Of a stretch of DNA of 64,000 nt, positions 34,483-47,936 are shown piece after piece. Made by a program: the position numbers and the translations under genes. This stretch comes from Ornithodoros turicata (taxonomy: Eukaryota; Arthropoda; Arachnida; Ixodida; Argasidae): positions 86,800,668-86,864,667 of the forward strand of contig NC_088203.1 of assembly GCF_037126465.1 (NCBI RefSeq). The letters run 5' to 3'. The notes below the pieces were generated by a model. The model saw only the letters and a program-made list of their open reading frames with translations. It made no database searches and was not told where the DNA came from. Position 1 is the first letter of the stretch. Each line of letters begins with the position of its first letter.

Positions 34483-37400
34483 AAACGGCAGCAGAGCGAG
34501 CGTGTTAAAGCGTCCAAGTGCCGGTTAATAGCTGCTCCAGGAGTACAAAACTCAGAGCGCCTGAGAAGGAGTACTACTGAGAGCAGCTACTTAACGCGCC
34601 CATTGAGAACTTTGGTGCGAGGCCACTTAGCGACCCCGATCTACGGTCAAACAGAAATCTTACCCACACAAGTGTAACAGAAATGGCGTCATGCCCATAC
34701 ACATGGGAAGGTGCCGAAGGTGTAATAAACCCATCGTTCGGGGCTCGACCGCCACCGTTCAAGGCTTCTACCCTCCGCCTTACATCCCCTCGGCACGGTA
34801 GGTAACACCTTGGGACTGGTGCGTGGTGGCGTCACGCACCAAACAGCAGCAGAAACCGATGCCCCCTGCGGGGAAGAAGTGAAGAGAGGGAGCAAATGTG
34901 TGCATCACGTGATACCACATTGACGTCATTTACATCCTGATCAGAACGAAGTGGAGAGAGGGACGGATGTGAGCCCTTCGTTTGATATCACCCCGGACGT
35001 CCGTGTGACTCCTACTTGCAGAACGCATTCTGCACCCTAAAGACAGAACTTCCCCGCATAACAAGGCGAATCCACGGTGGCAACCAGTGTCGTACGCGAT
35101 AAAGTTCTGCATTCAGAGTGCATATTAGCACAGCATGGTTGTGAGTGTGCGTGACATGTATGCACACAAACAACTCACGCAAACAGGGACAAATGAGCGA
35201 AACAACCAACAATGACTAACGGCACCGTGCTGGCGAAAACAAAGTCATTCCCCAGTGCCACAGTGAAACAGTGAAAAAGAGCGGTTTGGCATTCACTGCA
35301 GTACCTCATTGGTCCCCGTGCATTGGAGGCTTGAAATGTTAACGTGTGTTTCCCAAGTGAGTCTTACAGGTTGGCGACGTTTATCTCTATTTCGACGGAT
35401 GCGTAAACGACACATCGTCTGTGGCATGGTGGGGAAGCATGACGTGGGCAAGTGCGGGATATACTTAAGATAGATTATTGGCTCGTCTTTAAAGACTTGG
35501 CACGGTGGGAGAGATACAAGCTATTCGGGTGTCAGGTGACTAGGAACGACAATCTGAACCGCCTTAACGGGTAAGGTGTACCCAAAATGCTGTGCGCAAC
35601 CTTATAGCAAAACATTACTGTCATGGAAAAGACGACGCTTAGAACATAGTGAACATGTGAAAGTTGAATAGTGACTGGCGAACTTGCGAGTAGAGCACGT
35701 ACGTAGAGAAGTATTTTTGGGAGAGGGTGGGTGGGTGAGAATTTATGTTAGCAGAACAAGTCGGGAGACGAGTTCAATTTCTTCTCTTTTTTCGTACAAA
35801 AACAAAGGGTGCATAGAAAATGGATTGCGTTGAAGGAATATACACGCCAGGTAAAAGGTATCATTGCAAGAACAAGTTGAGAGTAATATGAAGCTTTTCT
35901 ACAGCTTCAATACGTGACGCGGTGGTATACTAGCAAGTGAATCCAACAGGCGAGGTAGGTCACAAATACAATATCTTTTTATATATAAATAACGTTATCA
36001 GCATACTGAAGTTATAAAGAGCTAGATCGTTGACGAACATATCGAAAAACGGGGGGTCAAAGGTACGCCAGATGAAGGACAATATGGCGACAACAATTAT
36101 GATTCATGATTTAATTGTTGTTGGCGCCATACTGGTGCTCATAATTTGAGTGATGATGACAATAATAATATATTTATTTTCGTTTAGGTGGCCACTAACA
36201 ACGCCAGGCCTGGGGAATTGTCCACCACCGAACAACTACAAAGAGAACGATTACAAGCAAAAACAAACAGGAGCTCCCTTACGAAACTGGAAAAAAGCCT
36301 TTTGGACACGTGCAATAGACAATGAACAACTCGTTCCCTTTCGTTCGAAACCGAAGTATTTTCTGAGTTTTCAGTGTTCAAATTATTTCTGATCATACAT
36401 GGACATACATTATTTCCTGAATTATGTCATTGTCTGGAACCTGCAAACTCACATGGCTTAAGCGGGAGGTTTTCTGAGAATGAATATGAGATGAAAAATA
36501 AAGGTTACTATTATTATTATTATTAGAAGAAGAAGAAGAAGATAGAATATTATTAACTGTAGACCTGCACGTCAGAAAGCTGTCTTTTGCCGTTTAGTAA
36601 AGGATCACGTGCATTTGAATACAACATGTTCGACGACTTTTGAGAATGCGCAAAGAAGATAAAGAAGATTGGACGGTAATTTACAACGTTCAGAGTGTCA
36701 CAGGGCTCGTGAACTGCAACGATTGCACAAAAACCTTCCAGCAATAAGAGAACGCACAATTTCGTAAGGACAGACAGTGAGGACTTACTGCCTCACTGCT
36801 GAAGTGAGGCAGTGAGTAGAGGAAGTGCTGGGGCAGTAAGTTCCGAGAAAGCTCTTACGAACATAGCAGGAATCCGATCTCTACCGGAGGTCGTTGCGGA
36901 TTTAGCCATGGGCATTTTGCAGAAACCGTACATTACATACTGTGTGTAGGTCGTGAAAAAACGCGATGCGAAAGTTCCCTGCATTACTATTTATGCGTCT
37001 ATTCAGTGGTCGTTTTGCTCGCATTACGATTTAAAGCTCCAGGCTCAGTACTGTCGTTGTTCGAGTGCACGGATATCAAGAAGCATTCAGGCTTCCATCT
37101 GAGGTCCATTTCGACAGATTCTATGCGTAGTTAGTTTTATTACATGAGTACACCTGTTTGAACAGGGTCTTAAAGTGAGCAAATAATTATTCGTTCTTGC
37201 TCAGTGTTTCGCCTTTTATATAGCTGATGGTGGAACGTTTTCTTCTTCATATAAAAGCGAGTAGCTTTTTGAAACCAAGCTGGATATTTGGACATCAAAC
37301 AAAATGCGGACACGAACAAATCTATAAATGCTTCAATGAACTCTTGCAGTAGTAAGTGAAGCAGCGGCGCTCTCAGCGACTGCGACAGTAACGACGGCTC

Positions 37401-38680
37401 CAAAGCCAGTTGCAGCGACATTATGATGGAAATTAACAAACGTATAGTGGCCGCGTTGGAGGTCCGGGCGGACGTTCGTTCTCGAAGGTGGTTGAGCAGG
37501 TCCGCGGTGACATCGAAGTGGGGTTGCTAGAGAAGCTAAAAGTCAAGAAATTTGAATCTCTGTATAGTTAGGAAGGGTATTAGTTACATATAAGGAAGGG
37601 AAAAGTTTAGCAGTGAACTGGCTAGCATGCCACATTCTGGAAGTGGCAGGACCACGGTTCCGTGATTGAAGTGTGACAAATTAAAATCACCTGAGATTAG
37701 AAGGTTGCAGGTACTAGTAAGGACTCAAGTGATAGGATATGTTGGGAATATACTGCCGGCACAAAATAGAGATGGTGAGTAATGAATTTCAATAAATTAA
37801 TTACAGAAACTCGTACGGTGCGTCTCAACCCATCCTGACTCTGGGTCTCTAGACCAGGCCGATGGACAGCAGTATAAGTGTGTTCGACACCGCAATGAAA
37901 CGACCCCCACAGCGGGGGACAACCTTGTACCAGTACAAGTGTATACCTGTTGGGAATGTAACCGGTACGAATTACATAATAAATCATTGCCCCTCATAAA
38001 ATCGTCATGTGAAGCTTTTTGCGCCTACATGTGTAACGGCAATATATATTGTAAAAATATGCTGACTTGTCAAAGACGACTGCCAATCAAATCTCTTTGC
38101 TTTTATCATCGCACAACGTACAACATCACAACTTACGAGGGTAGTGCAATAAATGACTTTAAAAATTTAATTGATCCTAATATTATTGCTGTGGGTGGTA
38201 ACGCAGGTCTTCTACTTTGTATGTTGTGTTTTTGCGACATCCGCTTGGCACGTGCATGCACGCGACAGCTGATTAAAAGTGGCTGCCCTATTTCAGGTGT
38301 GTACCAGGAAGGAGCAACGGTCTGTCGTCCGTTTTCTTATGGGTAAAATCAATCGACATCCACCACCGAATGAAGACACGATATGGTAGTGCCTGCATAT
38401 TACTACAACAAGTGTATGGATGGGTGCGTAAGTTTGCAAGAGGCGGGACAAACGTCTCGCGTGTTGTCACGACTATGTTGTCACGACCTGGCCGTTCGCA
38501 CACTGCTGTAACGGCTGAAACTATTGGTGCCACAGACAAGGATATTCCCAGGACTTTCACCTCGAGGGGGGAGGTTATGCCCATACCTGTCGCTTTTGTG
38601 TCGTTTTTAGCCTTTCTGACTTGCATTTTGGGGGATGTTAGGGGGTGCTTGGAAAGTCCCCGGCCAGAGATGACCTTATT
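34483..38680. other. no gene recognised; trinucleotide microsatellite
   Basis: Short frames only. A compound (TTA)n(GAA)n microsatellite lies at 36507-36541. I see no domain, transposon end or LINE motif in this 4.2 kb. Confidence 0.4.
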
Positions 38681-38684
38681 CGTC

Positions 38685-38795
38685 AACACAGCCCCCCTGT
38701 CCCCCACTCCTTCCTGCTGTCCTCTCTCCATCTGTTCACATCTGTTCGCCGCTCATAGCCACAGTTGCTTCGCGGCGCTAACACGGAATAAAAAA
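38685..38795 (+). mobile_element. 5'-truncated tRNA-SINE copy
   Basis: The body 'ctgtcccccactccttcctgctg' through 'ccacagttgcttcgcggcgctaac' plus an A-rich tail. Same body and orientation as 61425-61645. The tRNA-like head is absent. Confidence 0.75.
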
Positions 38796-38799
38796 GAAA

Positions 38800-41700
38800 T
38801 CGTCAGCACAGACACATCTCTGTTGAAGAGCTGACCAAGTTATTGGGTGTCACTGTTGGGTCAGCCGATTTCATACGAGATATCATATGGTAAACATACG
38901 GGAGAAGCTGCTGTATGCAAAGGTGTATCTTTTTTTTTTTTATGAGTAGCAATCCAGATACTGGCTGACCTCTCTTAATACTGAAAAGAACATGACACTT
39001 AAAAAGAAGAAGAAGGTGTCCCCGAAACGAGTTTTCAGGGGCACATGAAATGAGGAAACGCCGTATCGTCGCATGACAGCGCTTCTGAGACACCATGAGA
39101 CAGAAGAGAGTAATTTTTGAGCCACATAGTCACTGGTGACAAAAGCTATATGCGTGACTTTCAACCAGAGTCGAAAAGAGCAAGCATGGGATGGCGTCAC
39201 AGCTCGTCAGCGAAACCGAATAAGTTTCCAGGTCAGGCGAGTGCAGGCAAAGTTCCCTTGATTTTTTCCCCATTTTTGGGATCACAAGGGGACCTACGTA
39301 GGCAGGCGAACTATGTAGAAAAATGATACATAGTTTCCCAGAATATTCATTTTCATTGTTCCTCAACAGATCATTTAACGTTATTTATTTGGCCGCCCTT
39401 ATATTTTAGAAGCTCGCTTGAAGCTATACGTGAAACACCTTGTTTATTGAGAGCGTGAAGCAGTGTGCCATGTACATTTGCACATAGTTAATCTTAACTA
39501 CTGTATTGCGTTACAAGAATATCGTACACATGTGTACGTACATAGTAAAACATCTCACGTGCGTTGCAGCTCATCATTACTGATGAGAACGTCCGCATTT
39601 GCAAAGAGGAGGGTCTTCGCTGGAAAGTAAAGGTAGAGGGAAAATGCACAACTGTACAGAGGTCACCTCCTACGTATATGAACATCTCTTCAGTTTTGCT
39701 GGATTTGAAGGTGTCCAAGGCGGTTACAGAGCAGGTACAGTGAGCATAAGAACCCGCCGATGTAGTGGCATTCACAAAGCAGGACCCACCCAGTTGATAC
39801 TTTAGACATTTATTAACGGACCTCGGATTTATATTCACTATAAATTCGTGAAATATGCATGAAATTATGCAACGAAAATTGTAATAACATGCTGTAAAGT
39901 ATGCAGCATCAACTTCGAAACACATTTGTTGTCGCGCGACTGCAACATCTCCGCAATATACCAGCTCCTCGACACGAATAATAGCTGGGAAATAGGAGGC
40001 AACACATTGTCATTCTGTACTCGAGGTTCAGGTTTCATCACACGGCGTTATAGTTCTCCAAGTTCCAGTTCCAGGTTCGAGGTTCGTTTGGTATAGGATC
40101 AGCTCATAAGCGGAGATGCTCCTCTTAACTTCCGTCGTGGTTACAGGAGCTCAGCGCAATTGTCGCGACCCGTGCAGTGGACAACCGTATACCATTCATT
40201 CTGTAGGGGTCGTCAACAACAACCGATTTGAATCTTTACCCCACGTGTGTCTCAGTTACGTTTGTGTACGGACGTGTCGAGCATACGCATGCCTTCGTCA
40301 GGTCTCGGTCGGTCCTTTGATCTCTCTGCGGTACATATTATCTCCCGCGTATCCCAAAAGATTACATGACGGGGTACATCAGGATTCCTACGGTCACCTT
40401 CAGAGAAATACGTCACAAGCTACTGAAGCTGGCTGAGGACCTGCACTAGCACTGTCTCCCTAGGCCATCGCTGTCCTGTTTCCGTACACTACACGTTGCA
40501 ATATTTTGCGCCTCAGATGCACTGCCGTGCTCACAGGCAAGGTTTTTGTTAAACTTTCCGCACGTCGTGGCTCATTTGTGCAAAAACGTGCAGCATAAAT
40601 CCAAACACGACCTGCAAAGTATGCAATTTAATGCAAGTTAAAACTTTTTCTGTAGAATTCATACGGCCCCACAACGTAGAGATATCAATAGGGGACGAAC
40701 GGGGTCGGTTGATATTTGATACATAACAACAGCAAAGACGACAAAGGCTCAGTCGTGACGTTGCCCACCTGTGTGAGGACAACAACGGTCTTTGCTGTTG
40801 TTATGGAGATATCCTCTGTCGGGAGTCCGGCATACCCAGGAAAAAAACATACAAAGCATGAAAGTCCACAATCTAAATCGTCATAGGTCGTGTCTCTAGA
40901 GTATCTAGACTATAACTATATATTCAGTTATCTCAACCGAAATACCCCAATCGCGTCTGCAGTGCTAGAACTGAAAGTCTTTCCTTTTCCTGTTTCTTTT
41001 GATGGCTGTTTTCATCAATGAAGTTTGTACTTGGAAATACTCTCAAGGAGCACAATGCTGTGAAAGCTCGAGTGCGTAGAGGCGGACGGGTACTTCAACG
41101 TTACTTTTCATTTGCGCTCTGTGGAATCTAGTCGCTCCACAGATAAGGTGCCAGCCATCCACTGCACATTTTGCTTTCCTCGCATATCATGAGACAGCGG
41201 TAATTCTTACGCGAGAAACTGCGACAAAACAGTCATTCCTAGAACCTCCTTGCTCCCCGCTTAGCCGTAAAGAACCTTCTTTCCTTTCCGCGTATCTCAC
41301 AGGTTTCCTGACTTTTTTTTAATATCCCATAGAAAAGCACGATGTCCCCATAAAGAAACTGTCCACATCATGCGTCGGAGGAAGCCTTTTGCGCCATTTT
41401 TATTTCACGAACTTCTCGACGTTTTTGGCGGAGGCACACATACGGAATGCTCTTTCAGCTATATACGCTGTTTCGTGTTTGTGCGTGGCATTTGCGCTCG
41501 TTCTGTTATATGGCGTCATTCGCCTTTCGAGACAGGAAATTTGCTTGGGCACCACGTCCGCGTCGAAATTTGTGGCACCTCGCTGAGAAAAGCTGCCCCT
41601 CCAATTGGGCTTTGTACTAACGAGGTAGCACGGAGCCTCTGTTAGCATGTTCAGGCTTACTTTTATTTCGTCCTCTACGTGAGGCTTCCTGGCTGGTCTA

Positions 41701-42210
41701 TTTGCTACTGCGCGAGAGAAGGCTCTGCTTAGAATACGATCTTATAGGCTTGCACTGTACGCGTTTCCGGCGTAACGCGAAAAGGAAACAAATAAAACGA
41801 CACCGCGATAAGGTGCTATATCTGGCTTGTAGCCCCATTAAACTAAGTGCATCGGTTAAAAATGATCCCGCCTCGCGCATATATCATTGCTATTGGCATC
41901 GTTCGCTTATTGTGTCCACGCCGCTTTCTGTGACATCAAGGGAATCGTTCCCGTGGGTCACATTCACAGGACTGGTCCCAAACGAGAAATAACTTATTTT
42001 TCTATTGACTATTGCAAGTGAATACCAACTTTAGCAAATAGGAAGTAGAAAGTAAATAGTTGCTTTCTGTTTATGCACTTATACTTTATATTTACTTGCA
42101 ATGAGAACTAGAAACATACTTTCGGTACCTTCAATACCTAATGTATGATGGGACCATTGCCACTATAGGAGAGTTCCAACAAAAGTGTCAACAACGGCCG
42201 TTTGTTTGTT
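38800..42210. other. no gene recognised
   Basis: Short frames only. The frame at 41389-41586 contains a hydrophobic stretch that could be one membrane span, but it has no start context or splice partners that would make it a gene. Confidence 0.35.
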
Positions 42211-42214
42211 CTTT

Positions 42215-42478
42215 AATTCGCAGTTAGCGCCGCGAAGCAACTGTGGTTATGAGCGGCGTACAGACGTGAACAGATGGAGAGAGGACAGCAGGAAGGAGTG
42301 GGAGACAGGGGGGTTAGTATGTGTCCTGGGCCGACTTCAGGGGGAACTGTGCCGTCATTCGTCTGGAAAGTCTTCGGAAAACCCAAGGAAAACACAGCCG
42401 GGATTCGAACCCGTGTCACCTCCCAGTCTCGTCGTGGAAAGCAATCACCCTAACCACTATGCCTGGGAGCTGGTCAGC
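42215..42478 (-). mobile_element. tRNA-derived SINE with 'gtcggcccagg' body
   Basis: On the minus strand, the A-box-like 'tagtggttagggtga' and the B box GGGTTCGAATCCC (42391-42403) form a tRNA-like head near 42475. The body 'gaagtcggcccaggacac' follows, and a 3' end 'cacagttgcttcgcggcgctaac' with an A-rich tail near 42215. The same family recurs at 38685, 61425 and 62772. It may correspond to the tick SINE family Ruka, a name I give from memory and did not check. Confidence 0.78.
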
Positions 42479-42533
42479 ACCGGTGACTCGTGTTTTCTAC
42501 CTAAAAGAAACATCGCATATGCGGCGTTACCAG

Positions 42534-43289
42534 CAGTGCTGTACGTATCGCCGTTAAAGTAATCGATACTTTTTCGGTATCGGAGTACGTATCGCGATAC
42601 TTTCTTAAGCCGGTATCGGAAAAGTATTTCCGTTACAAATTTATGGTAACGCGATCTCTGTATCGTTACCGATACCGATACTTTTTAGTGCCCCACCCTT
42701 TTTTCACCGACCATATTTCTCACTCTTATTCATTGTCAATGGTCCGCCTAGCCCTCGACAAGTAGCTTGTGGACACGCCTACGTGCTCCGTAATCGTAAT
42801 TATGGAATTATACCAAACACGTGTTCACCGTTCTTCGCACTGAGTCACGCTCACATATACTGTGGCAATGTTAACTTCGGATAGGATTCCTTGGGCATTG
42901 GACTCCATGGTATGTGTTGGCCTGACACTAACCTAAATGCCACACTGGCCTCTGTCAGCTGCCGGAGACACTACGGCTTGCAAGGATGGCAGAAGACGAT
43001 TTCAAGAACCAGCTATTGATAAAGGTCAAGCATAACGTTTCCGAGCTACATATGAAAAATGCTGTCTTTTCGCTGCAACACTGTTCACGTAAGCGTTATT
43101 TTTATGTTGCGTGATCTCCGTATTTCAAACAAAAGTATCACCCAAAGCCTCGCGTTACTTTTTTTAGTAACGGTAGCGGAACTCCGTTACTTTAAAAAAG
43201 AAGTATCGATATCGGTATTTCGATACTTTTTACTCAAGTAACGAGTATCGGAATCGCGATACCATAATTCGGTAACGGGTACAACACTG
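42534..43289. mobile_element. hAT-type MITE 1
   Basis: Ends CAGTGCTGTAC and GTACAACACTG, with a perfect 8-bp target duplication GTTACCAG (42526-42533 and 43290-43297), the hAT hallmark. Both subterminal regions are crowded with 'atcgatactttt', 'gtatcgg' and 'cgttact' motifs and their complements. The centre (about 42690-43090) has no transposase frame. Confidence 0.93.
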
Positions 43290-43297
43290 GTTACCAG

Positions 43298-44055
43298 AGG
43301 CGTAAAGGTTCAACATAGCGCCCGGTGCTCAATATAGGCAAAAAGTATATTAAGTAAAGGAGTGGTTTCGGCGCGTTGGTTGTTTCCGAGATGGTTTGAT
43401 ACTGCATAGTCGTATCAACTATTAGGGGGTTTGATAGCTGCATTAGCCATATTTTGAACATTTCGTAGACAAGTGAAATAAATATTCCATTTAGCATGGA
43501 GTCTGTCGGTGTGACGAAACAAGAGTTAGATAGGATACGCAAGAGCCTGGGTGTATGGCCAAAAAAGGTATAAACAGTAGTTTCATCGCACATTAAATAT
43601 TGTTAGAGGGGTGATGTTTTTCTATTTTTATCTTTTCGTCTTTTTCTTTTTCCTTCCATTTAGGGATCTTTGTGGGAGCAGCAGAATTCGTCAGGTGACG
43701 AATTCAATATCTTCCCTTTTTAGATATACGTATAATCAAACTCAAACTAAAATATTTTGGAAGTGAGTGCTTGTCCTTGTCTTTGATCGTCTGCCCTCGT
43801 GGTTGGTCGTAATGGAAAGCATGCAAGATTGGGCAAATATGTTTAGATACTGTTTGATAATGAAGCTCTTCTTCTTCCTTTTTTGTGTGTGAGCATATCT
43901 GCCGATACAAGTGCCCGTAGTGGAACGCCGAAGTTTGCCGTGCCTTATGCCAATGTCTAGAAGTGCAAATCGTACCGGTAATGTACCAAGTTAAACGCGG
44001 CACCCCATGTTGGCATAAGCCAATCATAGGTATTACATGTACCACACTGAAACAA
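43298..44055. other. no gene recognised
   Basis: Short frames only. No repeat or domain seen. Confidence 0.4.
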
Positions 44056-44057
44056 TA

Positions 44058-44223
44058 GAGAGTTTTAGTACATCGTACGCTATGGCCTTTGCGTACGTAA
44101 GGTATAGCGTTGATGGTTCCACGCACGCCCATAACAGCAAAAGAGCTTCGCGCAGTGCGCAGAACCACCAACGCTATCCCTTACGTACGCAAAGGCGATA
44201 GCGTAAGATGTACTAGAACTCTC
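44058..44223. mobile_element. TA-type palindromic MITE, copy 1
   Basis: Arms of about 62 bp, starting gagagttttagtacatc at the left and ending gatgtactagaactctc at the right, surround a short centre. TA flanks both sides (44056-44057, 44224-44225), as in Tc1/mariner-type elements. Confidence 0.88.
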
Positions 44224-45179
44224 TAATGAAACGTTGAACGGGTGTCAAAGTGGCACAGTCCTTTACAGTTCCAAAAAGGTATTCGCAAGACGATTCTGTC
44301 ACGCATCAACAAAGTGTGACAGACAAAACGGAAGTGCTACATTCCCTTCCCACCTTAGCCATATACTACAAAAGTGGGTGTCTCCACGAAAGGTCCAACC
44401 CCGTGAATACTCGAAGCGAAAGCAATAACGTTCAAGCAATTTACTCTTTCTTTTATTTTTTTTTCTGAGTAATGGCACGGTCCCTCTGTGGTAATGGGGT
44501 GTTTGCGATAGTTCTATAAGACTGCTATAATGTTGGCCTCATGAAGGAGTAGTTTACTTCCTATATTACGATTTCATTCTTACGAAGTAAGGCTGCGAAA
44601 TCTCCCGGTACACTCCGAGTATGCCAGTGCACTCGGACTTGTGGTCATACGAAACAGAGAAGCAGCTTATGCTGCATTTTGATAACTTTACATCCTCAAG
44701 AAACATACCTTTGCTCGCGTTAACTTTTTGTTCAAACTCTACCGCCGGCCTGTACAGCCAGAATAATTTGATTCCTTTAACTAGGTTCCCTTGGTACCTG
44801 CCTCAAATGTAGCAACCCGAAAATCGACACGAAACATCTGATATGGCAGAGTAATACCATTGGTTGTATGACGTGGAGTCACCCAGCAGAAGACGCAACG
44901 TGCCATTAATGTAAGGCAGTCGTAAGCAAGACGTGAATCCCGGGTGGTCCAAATTACCCGCAGTCCTACCCTGCGGCGCGTGCAGCATGACGTCACGCAA
45001 ATAGGCTGACTCACCTTACGTGTAAATCTACTCCCAATTAGTATAATAATGGTTTCTGTTTTATTCAATCCTTATCATGTACCCGAAATATTTGCTGAGC
45101 GAGCCTTCTTGGATCAACGTCCCCTGCAGTGGCCGCTTATCACACAAGATTGGTAACAGCGGCTCCCCGAAACTGCTCA

Positions 45180-45345
45180 GCACCAGCTCCTGTGGCCTAA
45201 TGATACTACGATGATGGCATTCAACGCCGAGACTAGGGAGGTTCGAACCCGGGCGCAGGCAGTGCTGTCTGGGTGTCCTGGGTTTTCCTAACGAGATAGA
45301 GAGAGAATAGAGTGCGCAACCGCCTTTGCGAGGCTCCAAGCTTTG
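45180..45345 (-). mobile_element. SINE-like element with B box
   Basis: Carries 'gggaggttcgaacccggg' at about 45237-45254 (B box on the minus strand) and a 'gggtgtcctgggttttcc' body phrase related to the other SINEs, but the 3' part differs. Boundaries uncertain. Confidence 0.5.
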
Positions 45346-45646
45346 ACGCCAGTAGGCGACCATCTTCTTTCTCTCTCGCACTCCTTCTGTCAAGGCAAAA
45401 AACGAACGAAGAGCGAACCGAAGGACCAATGAAACGAGAGTGTGCAACGCAAGATGGATTGAAGCAGCCCTGGGAAATGCACGCTCGAGCCAGTGCAACT
45501 TTTTCTGCACTAAAACAATCAGCTGAATTCACTATAGTGCATCAGACAGCGCCAAAGGCGGGGTGGTAACACACCACATTCCAGATTCCGTTACGGCCTC
45601 AATGATTTCTCTGCTGGTCTTATTCGTACATCTCGCTATTACGCAA

Positions 45647-45807
45647 GAAAGTTTTAGTAGATCATACGCTATCCCGTTTGCGTACGTAAGGGATAGCGCT
45701 GATGGCACGCCCATAACACAAAGAGAGCTTCGCGCACTGCGCAGAACCACTAACGCTATCCCTTACGTACGCAAAGGCGATAACGTATAAGATGTACTAA
45801 AACTCTC
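45647..45807. mobile_element. TA-type palindromic MITE, copy 2
   Basis: Same arms and same centre ('cacgcccataaca', 'agagcttcgcgca') as 44058-44223. TA follows the right end (45808-45809). The left TA is altered to AA. The frames across it are mirror images caused by the palindrome. Confidence 0.85.
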
Positions 45808-45838
45808 TACTGTCTGGTTATGTGACTATCATAGTATC

Positions 45839-46345
45839 CAGTGATGGCCGCTAACTACTTCTACAGTAGTTTAACTATAACTACTAACTACTTCGCAATG
45901 TAGTAGTTTAACTAGTAGTTCAACTACTTTTCAGGGGAAGTAGTTAAAACTACTGCTTTAACTACATCTCCAACTACTTAACGATGTCCATCAACACCAA
46001 TACCATTCCATACCATTCTTGGACACCTAAATATGAATCACAAACAGTGAACAAAGTGAAGATCTAGTACACAGGCACGGCACAATTGCTCTGCACCTCC
46101 GTTCTCATCAAACAAGTAGCTCAAGGTAAAACTCGGAAGCACAATCGTGCTGTAAAGCTTGCGGCAAAATCGGAAGTGGTTGGCGCCTGCAGTAACCTAA
46201 CTACTGTAGTTAACTACTCGAAATAGTAGTTTAACTAGTAGTTGCACACTACATTTCTGCATGTAGTTGATAACTACTTTTTAACTACAATCAGGTAGTT
46301 TAACTAGTAGTTTAACTACATGTAGTTAACTACTGGCCACCACTG
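45839..46345. mobile_element. hAT-type MITE 2
   Basis: Ends CAGTGATGGCC and GGCCACCACTG, with a perfect 8-bp target duplication ATAGTATC (45831-45838, 46346-46353). The interior is packed with 'taactactagttt / aaactactagtta' type motifs on both sides of a unique centre (about 45980-46190). No transposase. Confidence 0.93.
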
Positions 46346-46353
46346 ATAGTATC

Positions 46354-47376
46354 TCTTCGGTAGGCCTGGAAAAAATTGTTGGCGGCATTACGGAACCAAT
46401 AAATGCCACGGAATTTCGAAGCGTACGTGCGTCAATGATGCTCATCGTACGAGTTCCTTATGCCCGCCATTTGCAAACAAGGCAAGGCGAGGTCAACATG
46501 GCGCCATCCACGGTGGCTTCAAATATGGCTGCTGGTTTATCTCTCTATTACCCTCTCTATCTCGTTGGTTTTTGCTCAGACGCTTTAAGGCAAGTGTCGG
46601 CATAGATCCCTGTGAAGTCGGCCCAGGATGAATTATCCCCCCGAGCTACATGCCGTCACACCGACAGAGAGATCACCGACAGGGAGGGGGGTCACTCGGA
46701 AATATCACACCACCACCACCACCGAAACTGCTCTATGTGTGCGGTGTTATGCGGCGTTTTTCGTCCTGTAAACAAACAGTAGTGGCAGCATTGCACAAAG
46801 GACCTTTCAGTGTCCTCAAAGTGCACTGGCCGTGGCCCCCTCCAACCAGGCATTGGACGTTCCGCTCCGTTGTAATATACATTTATATAATTTTCATTTA
46901 TAATTTTATCATTAATGATTGTATCATTTAATTTATAATAGCATTTCATTGGAGATCACAGAGCAAAATAACGCCGCTTCCGTTCAGGAGTACGCAACAA
47001 AGGCCCCCTGCTCAATGCATATAAATCATGCAGCTGAAAACTTCGCTTTCGGCCCTGCGGCACCGGTGAGATTAAAATGCGAGCGGCGCCCGTCTTCGTA
47101 ACGGCAAAGAAAGAGGCGAAGGCAAAGTATACGCCCCATCGGCCATGCACGCGCAGCAAAGAAATTGGGGGCGCGGGCCCTGAGCGTCGCTGTAAGAAAA
47201 GGTCTCGAAGGTTTGTGGCTACCGTGCATTCGGGACTGACTATGCATTCCCCGCATTGGAGCAGCGAGGCTGAGAGTTGAACACCACACCGCAGCAACGA
47301 AAATGTTCCATTCTGACCGGATTTTTCGTGAAAGAGGACCTAAAGCCTTCCCGAAACCAGCAAAACTTTCTATTAA
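46354..47376. other. no gene recognised; SINE-like scrap
   Basis: Contains a 'gaagtcggcccagga' phrase at about 46615 and a (CAC)n tract at about 46710. The frame at 47026-47556 crosses the transposon end and has no domain. Confidence 0.4.
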
Positions 47377-47936
47377 AGGGACAGTCGCATTCTCCGAGGT
47401 CAATTTCGAAACTAATGCGAATTCTAATTCCTTGCCGACCACTGAAATGGGCCCGAAAATACCATTTCGATCCGCGGCGTACTTTTCGCGCAATCCGATG
47501 AAAAGGAAACCGGAATCCTTGCGCCCTCGCTCTCTAAAAGTGGGAGCAAACGTCACCCATTTTCTCCATTGTTCGCGCTACTCATCCCAACGCGCCATGT
47601 TCCTAGCCGTCCCGCTCCGTGCCCACGATGTTCCACTGTCGGCATCTTCCATTCTGTCTTTTGGTAGATTGTCAGGTCGTCATTCCATTCCCCCGCTCGT
47701 CTTTTATTCAGTCATTTCATTCATCTCATCCTCTCGTCGCTTCACGTAACTGTCGTTAACTGGGCCCTCATGTCACGATCCGTGGCCAATTGCCCCGTGC
47801 TATGCGCCACTGCGGAGAAAGACGAAGAAGAAGAAGAAGAAACGTCACCCGGATAAGGCCAATCAGCGCGCGCCCTGGGTAAATGCGAGCCGCGCGCCTG
47901 TTTGCCGATCGCGAAGCAAAGGCGAAGGTAGCAAAC

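Noticed and set aside
34130..34677. 239-residue frame across the TRIM-like element
   Set aside because: It reads through the interior and 3' LTR of a miniature retroelement into its flank. It shows no domain.
37939..38346. 135-residue cysteine-rich frame
   Set aside because: Cysteine count is high but with no pattern I can match, no signal peptide and no splice sites. Probably chance in A+T-rich DNA.
41389..41586. Frame with one hydrophobic stretch
   Set aside because: A single possible membrane span is weak evidence. No neighbouring exons.
47883..47936. Upstream in-frame ATG as start of the P2X7-like gene
   Set aside because: The ATG at 47937 has a better context (gcaaacATGG) and begins the acidic leader. 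The upstream one sits in the GC-rich leader. Not excluded.
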